Shown here: positions 51,554-61,308 of the stretch, piece by piece
Layout of the letters: each line of letters begins with the position of its first letter
How positions within the stretch are numbered: the stretch's first letter is position 1
Assembly: GCA_963781595.1 (NCBI GenBank)
Contig: CAWAGG010000006.1
Location: 2,232,001 to 2,296,000 of the forward strand
DNA: 64,000 nt
Source: JBEDUK01 sp963781595
GTDB lineage: Bacteria > Actinomycetota > UBA4738
Direction: 5' to 3'
Notes under the pieces: model-generated
Database searches by the model: none
What the model was told of the DNA's origin: nothing
What the model saw: the letters and a program-made list of their open reading frames with translations, nothing else
Program-made: the position numbers and the translations under genes

Positions 51554-52326
51554 GCGACCAGCTCGTCGTGGAGCAGGCCGTTCGTCGTCAGCACGCTCGA
51601 GCCGTCGGCGAGGGGCGACCCGTCGAACGTGGTCACGCGGGCCCCGGCCTCGCGGGCGATGACCGCGACCGCCGCCCAGTCCCAGACCCTGAGCTCGGGT
51701 TCGATCATCGCCTCGGCCGAGCCCCGCGCGACCAGCATGTGGCCCCAGAAGTCGCCGAACCCACGGGCACGGTAGGCGCGGCGGGCGATCCCGAGGAACG
51801 ACGCCTCGAGCGGGGTGTCGACGAACGAATGGATGCCGCTCGCGCACACCGTCGCCTGCGCCAGGTCCGCCACGGCCGACGCGCGGATCGCGCGACCGTT
51901 CAGCGTGGCCCCGGAGCCGGTGACCGCCTGGTACCGCTCGCCGATGGCCGGCGCCGAGGCGAGGCCGAGGACCGGTTCGCCGTCTATCGTCAGTGCGATG
52001 AGCGTCGCCCAGATCTGGATCCGCGACGCGAAGTTCTTCGTGCCGTCGATCGGGTCGAGGACCCACGTGCGCCCGGCGTCCGGCGCACCATGCAGCCCGC
52101 CCTCCTCGCCGAGCACCGCGTCGTCGGGGAACCGATCGGCCAGCAGCTCCCGCAGCCGGGCCTCGATCGCCAGGTCGGCCTCGGTCACCGGCGAGAGGTC
52201 GGGCTTCGTTCGAACCTCGAATCCGCGCGCGAACACCTCGAGCGCGATCTCCGCGGCGGCGTCGGCGAGCTCGTTCGCGAACGCGAGCTCGGGCGCGAAC
52301 GGCCCACCGGCCGGTGAGATGGTCAA
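51538..52326 (-). CDS. inositol-monophosphatase family phosphatase, possibly histidinol-phosphatase (HisN)
   Basis: The 262-residue protein has the metal sites in SPVTEADLAIEARLRELL, GEEGG, WVLDPIDGTKNF and RVWDWAAVAVIAREAGA. Actinobacterial HisN belongs to this family. The his operon here has a HisB without a phosphatase domain, so a HisN is needed somewhere; DPIDGTKNF rather than DGT.NF with extra residues fits HisN-like and SuhB-like members alike. Family is certain, substrate is inference. Confidence 0.82.
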   Translation of the reverse strand: MTISPAGGPFAPELAFANELADAAAEIALEVFARGFEVRTKPDLSPVTEADLAIEARLRELLADRFPDDAVLGEEGGLHGAPDAGRTWVLDPIDGTKNFASRIQIWATLIALTIDGEPVLGLASAPAIGERYQAVTGSGATLNGRAIRASAVADLAQATVCASGIHSFVDTPLEASFLGIARRAYRARGFGDFWGHMLVARGSAEAMIEPELRVWDWAAVAVIAREAGARVTTFDGSPLADGSSVLTTNGLLHDELVAQLSG

Positions 52327-52327
52327 C

Positions 52328-52648
52328 CTACTTCACGGTCTCGGGATCGCCGACGAACAGCAGGCCGAACGCCGATCCGAAGCTCGCGAGGTCCTCGGTG
52401 GCGCGGGCGTTCGCCTCACTCGCCATGTCTGCCTTGAACCCGTCGCGATCCGCCCACGTCAGCTCCGCGACGCCGTCGTACGGGCGCTCCTGCCCGTCCG
52501 GCGATCTGGTGACCAGCGTGACCGTGTAGCCCGCGAGGTGTTCGTATCCGTCGCGCGCGATCGGCGCGTGGACGTTCAGCCAGTGATCGGCGAACGCCTC
52601 GTCGGACAGGTCGTCTCGCTTCCGAACCCAGATGTGGACCCGCACCAT
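52328..52648 (-). CDS. EthD-family protein
   Basis: The 106-residue protein has VHIWVRKRDDLSDEAFADHW followed by LNVHAPI, the EthD/ferredoxin-like fold signature with the conserved His. Such small proteins act as dimers, often in degradation pathways or as stress proteins. One base separates its stop from the HisN-like start on the same strand. Confidence 0.8.
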   Translation of the reverse strand: MVRVHIWVRKRDDLSDEAFADHWLNVHAPIARDGYEHLAGYTVTLVTRSPDGQERPYDGVAELTWADRDGFKADMASEANARATEDLASFGSAFGLLFVGDPETVK

Positions 52649-52702
52649 GGGTGCTCCTTCGCGTCGAACGACGTGGAGCCGTCATCGTACCGAGTCCGCG
52701 GT

Positions 52703-53251
52703 TCAGCGCTCGCGGCTGGGCACGTCTCCGTCGCCCGCGACCGAGCGGGCGAGCACGAACAGCAGGTCGGAGAGCCGGTTGAGGTAGCGCCTCGCGTCCG
52801 GGTTCGCCGTTCGTCCCGCGGCCTCCAGGTCGACCACGCGACGCTCGGCCCTGCGCACGATCGACCGGGCGACGTCCAGCGCGGCGGACACGGGGGTTGC
52901 GCCGGGGACGACGAACGCGTTCGGCAGGGGGTGCGCCTCGACGAGCCCGTCGATCGTCCGCTCGAGCTCGGAGACCATCTCCGGGGTGACCAGGGACACG
53001 CCCGCGGTCAGCTTGTTCCGTTCGTCCGGGTTCGTCGCGAGGTCCGCGCCGACGACGAACAGGTCGCGCTGGAGGCGAAGGATCGAGCCGGCGATCTCGG
53101 GGTCGTCCGCGGCGGCGCGGGCGACACCGAGCGCCGCTACCGCCTCGTCGACGGTCCCGTACGCCTCCGTGGCCGGGTCGGCCTTCGAGATCCGGCCGCC
53201 GTACAGCAAGCCCGTCGTGCCGTCGTCCCCGGTCCTCGTGTAGATCCGCAC
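52703..53251 (-). CDS. ATP:cob(I)alamin adenosyltransferase, PduO type
   Basis: The 182-residue protein has IYTRTGDDGTTGLLYGGR, the ATP-binding P-loop-like start, DEAVAALGVARA, and a C-terminal PDARRYLNRLSDLLFVLARS, the PduO signature. It forms trimers and makes adenosylcobalamin from ATP and cob(I)alamin. GTG 53251 gives the usual (V)RIYTRTG start. It is 10 kb from the cobalamin riboswitch cluster and would use the corrinoid that cluster imports. Confidence 0.92.
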   Translation of the reverse strand: MRIYTRTGDDGTTGLLYGGRISKADPATEAYGTVDEAVAALGVARAAADDPEIAGSILRLQRDLFVVGADLATNPDERNKLTAGVSLVTPEMVSELERTIDGLVEAHPLPNAFVVPGATPVSAALDVARSIVRRAERRVVDLEAAGRTANPDARRYLNRLSDLLFVLARSVAGDGDVPSRER

Positions 53252-53450
53252 CACCGCGCGACAGGATAGCCGTCCGGTCCCGGCGGTTCGCGGATGTTGA
53301 CGTTGTGGCTGCTGAGCGCTCCTGATCGAGGGTGATAAGGTCACCGAACGCGTGTGCGAGCGCGCTTGCGGACCTCCGACGCCCCCGATGCCGTGTACGG
53401 CGGGTCGGTGGGGGTAGCATCGAGCGCACCGCGACGCGAGGAGGCTTCCG

Positions 53451-54365
53451 ATGGGCGGTAGGTTCGGTTCGGTCATCACGGCCATGGCGACCCCGTTCGA
53501 CGGCGACGGCAACGTCGACCTCGACCGGGCGCAGGAACTGGCGAATTGGTTGCTCGACCACGGCTCCGACGGGCTCGTCGTCGCCGGGTCGACCGGCGAG
53601 GGCGCGACGCTGTCCGACGTGGAGAAGGTCGACCTGTGGCGGGCCGTGGTCGCGGCGGCCGCCGGCCGCGCCCCGGTGATCGCCGGGACCGGCACGAACG
53701 ACACCGCGCACTCGATCCACCTGACGAAGGAGGCCGCGGGCGTCGGGTGCGACGCCGCGCTGGTCGTGACCCCGTACTACAACAAGCCGCCGCAGCGCGG
53801 CCTGGACGCCCACTTCCGCGCCGTCGCCGCCGCGACCGACCTGCCGAACATCCTCTACAACATCCCGAGCCGGACCGCGACGCTGATCGAGCCCGAGACG
53901 CTCTTGAAGCTGGCGCATCAGGTCGGGAACATCGTCGGGGTGAAGGACGCCACCGCGGACATCGCGACCGCGGTCCGTGTGATCCGCGACGCGCCGGAGG
54001 GCTTCGAGGTCCTGTCGGGGAACGACAACGACACGCTGCCGCTGGTCTGCGTCGGCGCGACCGGCGTGATCGCGGTGGCCTCGCACCTCGCCGGAGAACG
54101 GATGAACGAGATGGTTCGGGCCGCGACCGCGGGCGACCTGGGGACCGCGCGCAAGATCAACGACGAGCTGCAGCCGCTCTACCGAGGACTGTTCGTCGCG
54201 GGGAACCCGATCTCGCTGAAGGCCGCGATGGCGATGGCGGGCCACCCGATCGGCGACCCGCGCCTGCCGCTGGTGCCGGCCACCGTCGAGGAGCGACGGG
54301 CGATCCTCGACGCGCTGGGGGCGTCCGGCATCCTGCAAGCGATGGGGGATTCAGGCGTCCTCTGA
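53451..54365 (+). CDS. dapA: 4-hydroxy-tetrahydrodipicolinate synthase
   Basis: DapA condenses pyruvate with aspartate semialdehyde. The 304-residue TIM barrel has VVAGSTGEGATLSDVEK, VTPYYNKPPQRG with the catalytic Tyr, and IVGVKDATAD with the Schiff-base Lys. The opening GSVITAMATPFDGDGNVDL is standard. ATG 53451 has AGGAGG upstream. It precedes rnj as in many Gram-positives. This is the true dapA; the gene at 14924 is a divergent relative. Confidence 0.95.
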   Translation: MGGRFGSVITAMATPFDGDGNVDLDRAQELANWLLDHGSDGLVVAGSTGEGATLSDVEKVDLWRAVVAAAAGRAPVIAGTGTNDTAHSIHLTKEAAGVGCDAALVVTPYYNKPPQRGLDAHFRAVAAATDLPNILYNIPSRTATLIEPETLLKLAHQVGNIVGVKDATADIATAVRVIRDAPEGFEVLSGNDNDTLPLVCVGATGVIAVASHLAGERMNEMVRAATAGDLGTARKINDELQPLYRGLFVAGNPISLKAAMAMAGHPIGDPRLPLVPATVEERRAILDALGASGILQAMGDSGVL

Positions 54366-54435
54366 GGCGCCCCGCGCGGGGCTCGACGAGCCGGACGGGG
54401 CGGAACGGACCGGCGCTCCCGAGAGGGCGCGTCTC

Positions 54436-56073
54436 GTGTTCCTCGGCGGCCTGGGCGAGGTCGGACGGAACATGGCCGCGCTCGACATGGGCGGCAGGAT
54501 CCTGATGATCGACGCGGGGCTATCGTTCCCCGAGGCGGAGATGCCGGGGATCGACCTCGTGTTGCCGGACTTCGGCTGGCTGCTGGAAAACGCCGACCGG
54601 ATCGAGGGCGTCGTGCTCACCCACGGGCACGAGGACCACGTCGGATCGCTGCCGTACCTGCTCCGCGAGCTCGATCACCTGGACATCTACGCGACGAAGC
54701 TCACGCTCGCCCTGATCACCGGGAAGCTCGAGGAGCACGGCGTCCGGGAGCGCGCGACCTTCCACGAGGTGACGCCCGGCGACCAGGTCGAGGTCGGCCC
54801 GTTCCGCGCGCGCTTCTACCGCGTCTCGCACTCGATCCCGGACGGGTGCGCGATCGCGATCGACACGCCGAACGGCACCCTGCTCCACACGGGGGACTTC
54901 AAGCTCGACGCGACGCCGATCGACGGGCGCGTGACGGACCTGCAGGGGATCGCCGGCGAGGCGGCGCGCGGCGTGCACCTGCTGCTGTCGGATTCGACGA
55001 ACGCGGAGGACCCGGGGTTCGCGGGGAGCGAACGCAGCGTCGGGCCGGTCCTCTACGACATCATCCGGGACGCGCCCAGGCTCGTCGTGGTCGCGTGCTT
55101 CGCCTCGCACATCCACCGGATCCAGCAGGTGGTGGACGCGGCCCGGCGCGCGCAGCGCGTGGTCGCGTTCCTGGGGCGCTCGATGCACCAGAGCGTCGCG
55201 GCGGCGCGGGCGCACGGCTACCTCGACATCGACGACCGCGACGTGGTGCCGATCGAGGAGCTCGGACGGCTCGACCCGCACGACGTCGTGGTGTGTTCGA
55301 CCGGCTCGCAGGGCGAACCGCTGTCCGCGGTCTCGCTGATGGCGGCGCGCGAGCACAAGTGGGTGAAGCTCCGGCCCGAGGACACCGTGATCCTGTCGTC
55401 CTCTGTGATCCCGGGCAACGAGTCCGCGATCTACCGGACGATCGACGGGCTGTACCGGACGGGGGCGTCGGTGTTCCACCTGCCGGTCGCGGCCGTGCAC
55501 GTGTCCGGCCACGCGGCGTCCGAGGAGCTGAAGTTCATGCTGAACCTCGTGAAGCCCCGGTGGTTCGTGCCGGTCCACGGCGACCGGCGGCTGCTGTCGC
55601 ACCACGCGGAGCTCGCGCTCGAGGTCGGGATCGCGGCGGAGCGGATCCTGATCTGCGAGGACGGCGACACGCTGGTCCTCGGCGAGGAGGTCACGCGGGG
55701 CGAACGCGTCGAGGCGGGGATGACGTTCGTCGACGGGATGGGGATCGGCGACGTCGGCGAGTTCGTGCTGCGGGACCGCAGGAAGCTCTCGGCGGATGGG
55801 ATCGTCGTCGCGGTCGTCACGGTGGATGCGCGATCGGGCGAGCTGCTGGCGGGCCCGGACGTGATCAACCGCGGCTTCATCACCGACGAGACGGCGGGCC
55901 CGATCTTCGACGAGGCGCGCCACCGCACGGTGCTGGCGCTGAAGGAGTACGCGGAGGAAGAGGTGACCGACCCGGCGGTCCTGAAGCAGCAGATCCGGCG
56001 TGCGCTCTCGAAGTACTTCTTCGAGACGACGAAGCGCAAGCCGGTGATCCTGCCCGTCGTGATGGAGGTCTAG
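54436..56073 (+). CDS. rnj: ribonuclease J
   Basis: This metallo-beta-lactamase nuclease with 5'-3' exo- and endo-activity matures and degrades RNA. The 545-residue protein has GGLGEVGRNMAALDMGGRIL, LTHGHEDHVGSLPYLL (HxHxDH), HTGDFKLDATPIDG, SDSTNAEDPGF and the beta-CASP part with VHVSGHAASEELK. The C-terminal domain ends FETTKRKPVILPVVMEV. GTG 54436 follows GAGAGGG; no in-frame start lies upstream. It lies between dapA and ftsK. Confidence 0.95.
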   Translation: MFLGGLGEVGRNMAALDMGGRILMIDAGLSFPEAEMPGIDLVLPDFGWLLENADRIEGVVLTHGHEDHVGSLPYLLRELDHLDIYATKLTLALITGKLEEHGVRERATFHEVTPGDQVEVGPFRARFYRVSHSIPDGCAIAIDTPNGTLLHTGDFKLDATPIDGRVTDLQGIAGEAARGVHLLLSDSTNAEDPGFAGSERSVGPVLYDIIRDAPRLVVVACFASHIHRIQQVVDAARRAQRVVAFLGRSMHQSVAAARAHGYLDIDDRDVVPIEELGRLDPHDVVVCSTGSQGEPLSAVSLMAAREHKWVKLRPEDTVILSSSVIPGNESAIYRTIDGLYRTGASVFHLPVAAVHVSGHAASEELKFMLNLVKPRWFVPVHGDRRLLSHHAELALEVGIAAERILICEDGDTLVLGEEVTRGERVEAGMTFVDGMGIGDVGEFVLRDRRKLSADGIVVAVVTVDARSGELLAGPDVINRGFITDETAGPIFDEARHRTVLALKEYAEEEVTDPAVLKQQIRRALSKYFFETTKRKPVILPVVMEV

Positions 56074-56077
56074 GCAC

Positions 56078-58354
56078 ATGGCGTCCAGGTCGGGAACGAA
56101 GTCGAGGTCGGCGTCGAAGCGGAAGCCCGCGACGCGGTCGAAGGGCGCGTCGGGGCGCTCGCGCCCGCGTCGCGAGGGGCCGGGCCGGATCCGCGCGACC
56201 GGCGCGCGGGTGACGAAGCATCTGTCGCCGCGGGCGGCCGACGTGCTGGGGGTCGCGCTGATCGTCCTGGGGGTCCTCGCCGTCCTCGGCGTGTGGTTCG
56301 GCGCCGGGGGAGCGTTCGGCAGCGCGTGCCGGTACGCGGTCCTCGGGCTGTTCGGCCTGGCAGGGTACGCGTTCCCGATCGTCGCGCTCGCGTGGGCGTT
56401 CGTGCTGATCCGCGGCACCCATCCGGACGATCGCGGACGGATGCTGGTCGGCCTGTGGATCACGGCGTTCGGCGTGCTCGCGCTCCTGTCGCTGGCGCGT
56501 GGGAACCCGAGCCCGGTGGCGGGCTACGAGGCGGTCTCGCGCGCCGGCGGCGTGGTCGGCGCGGCGGTCGCGTGGCCGCTGTCGCGGGTCGTCTCCGTCT
56601 ACGGCGCGGTCATCGTCGCCGCCGGCCTCACGTTGATCGGCGTCCTGGTGTTCACCGCGACACCGCTCGCGTCCGTCGGCCGTGCGATCAAGCGGTTCTT
56701 CGTCGAGGAGCCCGCCGAGGACGTCACGGCCGCGCCCGAGGCGACGAGTCAGCGCAAACCACGTGCCTCGGCCGCCGACGACGATCGGTCGCCCGAGATG
56801 GCCGGGCGCATGGAGTCGCCGGACGTCGCGGAGCTCGGACCGATCGAGGTCGCCGAGCCGAAGCAGATCCGCCTGCCCGTGACCGGTCGGGGCGACGCGT
56901 ACCGGCTGCCCCCGCTGGACCTCCTGCGTCGCGCGCCGGTGTCGAAGGCGGATACCCGCGACGCCGAGCACACGACCCAGGCCCTCGAGAGCACGTTCCG
57001 GAACTTCGGCGTGCCCGCGCGCGTCACCGACGCGCACCGCGGCCCGACCGTGACGATGTACGAGGTCGAGGTCGAGGCCGGCACGAAGGTGAACAAGGTC
57101 CTGTCGCTCGCCGACGACATCGCGTACGCGCTCGCGACGCCCGACGTGCGGATCATCGCGCCGATCCCGGGCCGGTCGGCGATCGGCGTCGAGGTGCCGA
57201 ACAAGGTCCGGGACTTCGTGATGCTGGGCGACGTGCTGGGATCGAAGGCGGCGAAGGAGGTCGCGAAGCCGCTGTACGTGGGCCTCGGCAAGGACGTGCA
57301 CGGCCGGGCGTTCATGGTGAACCTCGCCGAGATGCCCCACGTCCTGATCGCTGGCGCGACCGGCGCGGGCAAGTCGAGCCTGATCAACACGTTCGTCACG
57401 TCGCTGCTGGTCCGAACCTCGCCCGACGACGTGAAGCTGATGCTGATCGACCCGAAGCGCGTCGAGCTGTCGCACTTCGCGGACGTGCCGCACCTGCTCG
57501 CGCCCGTGATCGTCCAACCGAAGAAGGCGGCCGAGGCGCTCGGGTGGATCGTGCGCGAGATGGAGCTCCGCTACGAGACGTTCGCCGCCGTCGGGATGCG
57601 CGACATCGAGACGTACAACGGTGCGTTCGACGAAGGCACGCTGCGGATGCCGATCGGGCGCGAGTCGGAGTTCGACCGCGTGCCCTACATCGTCGTGGTC
57701 ATCGACGAGCTGGCCGACCTGATGATGGTCGCGCCGCGCGACGTGGAGGATGCGATCTGCCGGATCGCGCAGATGGCCCGGGCGGTCGGCATCCACCTGG
57801 TCGTGGCGACGCAGCGTCCGTCGGTCGACGTCGTCACCGGCCTGATCAAGGCGAACATCCCGTCGCGGATCGCGTTCATGACCGCCTCCCAGGCCGACTC
57901 GCGCGTGATCCTCGACGTCGGCGGCGCCGAGAAGCTCGTCGGCCATGGGGACATGCTCTTCCAGCCGGCGAACGTGTCCAAGGCGGTGCGGATCCAGGGC
58001 GCGTGGGTGACGCAGCAGGAGATCGAGCGGATCGTCGAGTGGTGCCGCGCGCAGCGCGAGCCGGCGTTCCAGGCGATGATCGACGGCGTCGGCCGCGCGG
58101 ACGCCGAGGACGACGACGGGATGAGCGCGGACGACGACCTCCTCGAGCAGGCGGCCGAGCTGGTGATCCGCTCCCAGCTCGGGTCGACGTCGATGCTCCA
58201 GCGCAAGCTGAAGGTGGGGTTCGCGCGTGCGGGCCGCCTCATGGACCTGTTGGAGGAGCGTGGCATCGTCGGGCCGAGCGTCGGATCGAAGCCGCGGGAC
58301 GTGCTCATGACCTGGGACGAATGGTCGGAGGCCCGCCGGCGCCTCGGCTCCTGA
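56078..58354 (+). CDS. ftsK: DNA translocase FtsK/SpoIIIE
   Basis: FtsK pumps DNA at the division septum. The 758-residue protein has a basic N-terminus, four hydrophobic segments (~residues 52-200), a short linker, then the motor: VLIAGATGAGKSSLINTF (Walker A, ~420-437), VVIDELADLMMVA (Walker B, ~535), RPSVDVVTGLIKANIPSRIA, and a C-terminal winged-helix gamma domain (TSMLQRKLKVGFARAGRLMD) that reads KOPS-type sites. Shorter than ~1300-residue enterobacterial FtsK because the linker is short. It starts 4 bases after rnj. Confidence 0.95.
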   Translation: MASRSGTKSRSASKRKPATRSKGASGRSRPRREGPGRIRATGARVTKHLSPRAADVLGVALIVLGVLAVLGVWFGAGGAFGSACRYAVLGLFGLAGYAFPIVALAWAFVLIRGTHPDDRGRMLVGLWITAFGVLALLSLARGNPSPVAGYEAVSRAGGVVGAAVAWPLSRVVSVYGAVIVAAGLTLIGVLVFTATPLASVGRAIKRFFVEEPAEDVTAAPEATSQRKPRASAADDDRSPEMAGRMESPDVAELGPIEVAEPKQIRLPVTGRGDAYRLPPLDLLRRAPVSKADTRDAEHTTQALESTFRNFGVPARVTDAHRGPTVTMYEVEVEAGTKVNKVLSLADDIAYALATPDVRIIAPIPGRSAIGVEVPNKVRDFVMLGDVLGSKAAKEVAKPLYVGLGKDVHGRAFMVNLAEMPHVLIAGATGAGKSSLINTFVTSLLVRTSPDDVKLMLIDPKRVELSHFADVPHLLAPVIVQPKKAAEALGWIVREMELRYETFAAVGMRDIETYNGAFDEGTLRMPIGRESEFDRVPYIVVVIDELADLMMVAPRDVEDAICRIAQMARAVGIHLVVATQRPSVDVVTGLIKANIPSRIAFMTASQADSRVILDVGGAEKLVGHGDMLFQPANVSKAVRIQGAWVTQQEIERIVEWCRAQREPAFQAMIDGVGRADAEDDDGMSADDDLLEQAAELVIRSQLGSTSMLQRKLKVGFARAGRLMDLLEERGIVGPSVGSKPRDVLMTWDEWSEARRRLGS

Positions 58355-58390
58355 ATGACGCGCCGAGGCCGGAGCGCCGTGGGGAAAAGC

Positions 58391-58422
58391 GGAGGGAGCG
58401 AACCCGAAGGCCCGCTCCCTCC
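58391..58422 (+). terminator. terminator after ftsK
   Basis: GGAGGGAGCG (58391-58400) pairs perfectly over 10 bp with CGCTCCCTCC (58413-58422). TCGCTTCTTCC follows. It separates the rnj-ftsK unit from the rodZ unit; the 58355-58662 gap holds no gene I can support. Confidence 0.7.
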
Positions 58423-58662
58423 ATGTCGCTTCTTCCGTCACCTGCCCCGAGGGGCCTGTTCCGTCTTCCGCGACACCCGCACGATAGACCGGACGCGCCG
58501 GCCTTGTAAAGCTGGAACGGCCCTTCCGGGCCAGAAAGAGTGACAAATGGCACTTTCGGACGTCGGGCCGTCATCGCGCGATCGTCCGGAGCCCGCACGC
58601 GGCCGGTCGGTAGGATATTGGGCCGGGCCGCGGGCGCGGCCCACGGCGTGACGGAGGCCCTC

Positions 58663-59436
58663 GTGGGGAACGCGACCGGCATCGGTCCGGCCCTCCGCAA
58701 GGCTCGCCTCCTCCGAGGCAAGTCGATCGAGGAGGCCAGCCGGGAGACGCGGATCAGAGCGGAGTACCTTCAGGCCCTGGAGCGGGAACGGTTCGACGCC
58801 CTCCTGGGGGAGGTCTACGTCCGCGGGTTCCTGCGCTCCTACTCGAGCTACCTGGGGCTGGACTCCGACAAGGTCGTCTCGATCTACACCGATCATTTCG
58901 GCCTCCCGGCGAGGCCCGCGCCGGCCGCGGAGCAGCGTCCCCCCACCCGGCGGCCCGTGAACGGCGCGCGCCGCCGTCGGCGACGGCCGCGGATCCGGGT
59001 GCCGGGGCCGGGTCGGTGGCACCTGAACTGGCCGGTGCTGGTCGCGGTCGCGGTGATCGTCGTGGCGGCCCTGGCGACCGCGGGTTGGTTCTCGCGATCG
59101 AAGACCGCGCCCCCGCCGGCGAACGGGCCCGGCGTCGCCGTGCCCGCCGAGGTGTCGCCGACGGTGACGGTGGCGATCGAGGCTACCGTCGACGTCCACG
59201 CGACGATCACGACCGACGGCGAAGGAGCCTTCGACGGCGTGCTTCGCGCCGGCGAGGGAGGGTCGTGGGACGCGGAGCGCACGATCACGGTCCGCCTCGA
59301 CCGTGGGGCGAGCGTCACGCTCACCGTCAACGGGCACCGCGTCGGTTCGCCCGGTTCCTCGAAGGAACCCTACGAGGCGACGTTCGTGCCGAACGATTTC
59401 GGGAGGACACCATCGCCCGGTCCGAGCGTCGGCTGA
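58663..59436 (+). CDS. RodZ-like helix-turn-helix membrane protein
   Basis: The 257-residue protein has an HTH_25 domain (GIGPALRKARLLRGKSIEEA, EYLQALERERFDALLGEVYV), a basic juxtamembrane stretch, one hydrophobic helix (WPVLVAVAVIVVAALATAGW, ~residues 125-145) and a periplasmic DUF4115-like beta domain. RodZ links MreB to the cell envelope, though many Actinobacteria keep it without MreB. GTG 58663 has GGAGG six bases upstream. It overlaps pgsA. Confidence 0.85.
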   Translation: MGNATGIGPALRKARLLRGKSIEEASRETRIRAEYLQALERERFDALLGEVYVRGFLRSYSSYLGLDSDKVVSIYTDHFGLPARPAPAAEQRPPTRRPVNGARRRRRRPRIRVPGPGRWHLNWPVLVAVAVIVVAALATAGWFSRSKTAPPPANGPGVAVPAEVSPTVTVAIEATVDVHATITTDGEGAFDGVLRAGEGGSWDAERTITVRLDRGASVTLTVNGHRVGSPGSSKEPYEATFVPNDFGRTPSPGPSVG

Positions 59437-60014
59437 CCCCGCTCGGCCTGGGGTGGCCGAACATCCTCACGGGCCTCCGGATCCTGTTGGTGCCGGTCCT
59501 GTTCTTCCTGCTCATCGCCCAGACCGACACGGCCGACCTGATCGCCGCCGCTGTCTTCGCGGTCGGGGCGTGGACGGACCTGTTGGACGGCTACCTCGCG
59601 CGGCGCTGGGAGGTCTCGACCAGCACCGGCGCATGGCTGGACCCACTGGCCGACAAGCTGCTCGTCGGTGTGCCGATCGTCACGCTCGCCGCGCTCGGCC
59701 GGTTCCCGCTGTGGGCGGCGGTCGTGATCCTGCTGCGGGAGGTCGTCGTGACCGGTCTGCGCATCTACCTTGGATCGAAGGGAAAGGGGATGCCGGCATC
59801 CCGGGCCGCGAAGTGGAAGACGCTGGCGCAGCTCACCGCCATCTTCCTGTACATCCTGCCCCTCGCGGACGCGTGGTCGACCGTGCAACTGGTGGTGCTG
59901 GTCGTCGCGGTGATCCTGACCGTCGGGACGGGCGTGGATTACGTCGTCTCGGCGGTCCGCTGGAACCGTCGGCAGCGGGGCCGCCGCAGCGAGGACGAAA
60001 GGACCGGAGCGTGA
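59412..60014 (+). CDS. pgsA: CDP-diacylglycerol-glycerol-3-phosphate 3-phosphatidyltransferase (unusual start)
   Basis: PgsA makes phosphatidylglycerol phosphate. The ~200-residue membrane protein has PNILTGLRILLVPVLFFLL and the CDP-alcohol phosphatidyltransferase motif DLLDGYLARRWEVSTSTGAW LDPLADKLL (DG..AR...G...D...D). No ATG, GTG or TTG lies in frame at a sensible position: the frame opens within rodZ and the nearest GTG is ~50 codons too early. An ATC at 59412 has GGAGG five bases before it and gives a normal length. The start call is therefore tentative. Confidence 0.9.
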   Translation: MARSERRLTPLGLGWPNILTGLRILLVPVLFFLLIAQTDTADLIAAAVFAVGAWTDLLDGYLARRWEVSTSTGAWLDPLADKLLVGVPIVTLAALGRFPLWAAVVILLREVVVTGLRIYLGSKGKGMPASRAAKWKTLAQLTAIFLYILPLADAWSTVQLVVLVVAVILTVGTGVDYVVSAVRWNRRQRGRRSEDERTGA

Positions 60015-61288
60015 GAACGGAGATCGTCGGCGTCGGAACGGAGATCCTCCTCGGGCAGATCTGCAACGACAACGCACGCTGGATGTCCGAAGCCCTGGCG
60101 CAGATCGGGGTGGACGTGGTGAACCACCAGGCCGTCGGCGACAACCGCGCGCGGATCGCCGAGGCGTTCCGGCTCGCGCTGTCGCGTGCCGACGTGCTGC
60201 TGGTGACCGGCGGCCTCGGTCCCACCCAGGACGACATCACGCGCGAGGGCCTTTCGGACGCGCTCGGCATGGCGCTGATCCGTCACGGCGAGATCGAGGA
60301 CTTCCTCCGGGAGCGCTTCCGACGCTTCGGCCGGCCGATGCCGGAGATGAACCTCCAGCAGGCGGACGTCCCCGAGGGGGCCAGGTACATCCTGCCCGAG
60401 CGCGGCACGGCGCCCGGTCTCGTGATCGAGACGCCCGAGGGCAAGCGCGTCTACGCGGTCGCGGGCGTCCCGGCTGAGATGCGGGAGATGATGACGAACA
60501 CGATCCTGCCCGAGCTGGCGGCCCTGGCGGGCCCCGCCGCGATCGCGTCGAGGATCCTCAAGGTGGTCGGCGTCGGGGAGTCGGCCGTCGCCGAGCGGCT
60601 GGACGACCTGTTCCGTTCGACGTCCAACCCGACCGTCGCCTACCTCGCGTCGTCGGGGGAGACGAAGGTTCGCCTGACCGCCAAGGCGCCGACGCGCGAG
60701 GAGGCCGAACGCCTGATCGAGCCCGTCGCCCGTGAGGTCCAGGCGCGACTCGGCCGGGCGGTGTTCACCGCCGACGAACGGGACCTGGCGGAGGTCGTCG
60801 GCGAGCTGCTGCGCGAGCGGGGCGCGACGCTCGCGACGGCGGAGTCGCTCACCGGGGGGAGCCTGTCGGCCAGGTTCACCTCGATCCCGGGTGCGTCCGA
60901 CTCCTTCCTGGGATCGGTGGTCGCGTACGGCGTGGCCGCCAAGGCGAACGTGCTCGGCGTCCGGCCCGAGACGCTCGCCGCCTCCGGGCCCGGCGTGGTG
61001 AGCGAGGAGTGCGCACGCGAGATGGCCGGCGGTGCCAGGCGCCTGTTCGGCGCGGACCTCGCCGTCGGGTTGACGGGCGCGGCCGGCCCGGAGCCGCACG
61101 CCGGCGCGACGCCCGGGACCGTGTGCGTCGCCCTGGCGACCGACGGTCTCGACGGTCCGGAGACCTCGCGCACGCTCCATGCGCCCGGCGATCGCGCCCA
61201 GGTCCGGCGATGGTCCGAACAGGCAGCCCTGGACATGATCCGTCGCCACCTGCTCGCGGGACCGTCGGCCGCGGCGGGATCCGGATAG
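60011..61288 (+). CDS. cinA: CinA (MoaB-like/PncC-type nicotinamide-nucleotide amidase)
   Basis: The 425-residue protein has the MoeA/MoaB-like N-domain (IVGVGTEILLGQICNDNARW, LLVTGGLGPTQDDITREGLS), a middle KH-like domain and the C-terminal PncC amidase domain (ATAESLTGGSLSARFTSIPG, GLTGAAGPEPHAGATPGTV). It recycles NMN and ADP-ribose in NAD turnover. GTG 60011 overlaps pgsA. It often precedes recA, as here. Confidence 0.93.
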   Translation: MRTEIVGVGTEILLGQICNDNARWMSEALAQIGVDVVNHQAVGDNRARIAEAFRLALSRADVLLVTGGLGPTQDDITREGLSDALGMALIRHGEIEDFLRERFRRFGRPMPEMNLQQADVPEGARYILPERGTAPGLVIETPEGKRVYAVAGVPAEMREMMTNTILPELAALAGPAAIASRILKVVGVGESAVAERLDDLFRSTSNPTVAYLASSGETKVRLTAKAPTREEAERLIEPVAREVQARLGRAVFTADERDLAEVVGELLRERGATLATAESLTGGSLSARFTSIPGASDSFLGSVVAYGVAAKANVLGVRPETLAASGPGVVSEECAREMAGGARRLFGADLAVGLTGAAGPEPHAGATPGTVCVALATDGLDGPETSRTLHAPGDRAQVRRWSEQAALDMIRRHLLAGPSAAAGSG

Positions 61289-61308
61289 CGGCTCGGTCGC
61301 GTCGCACC

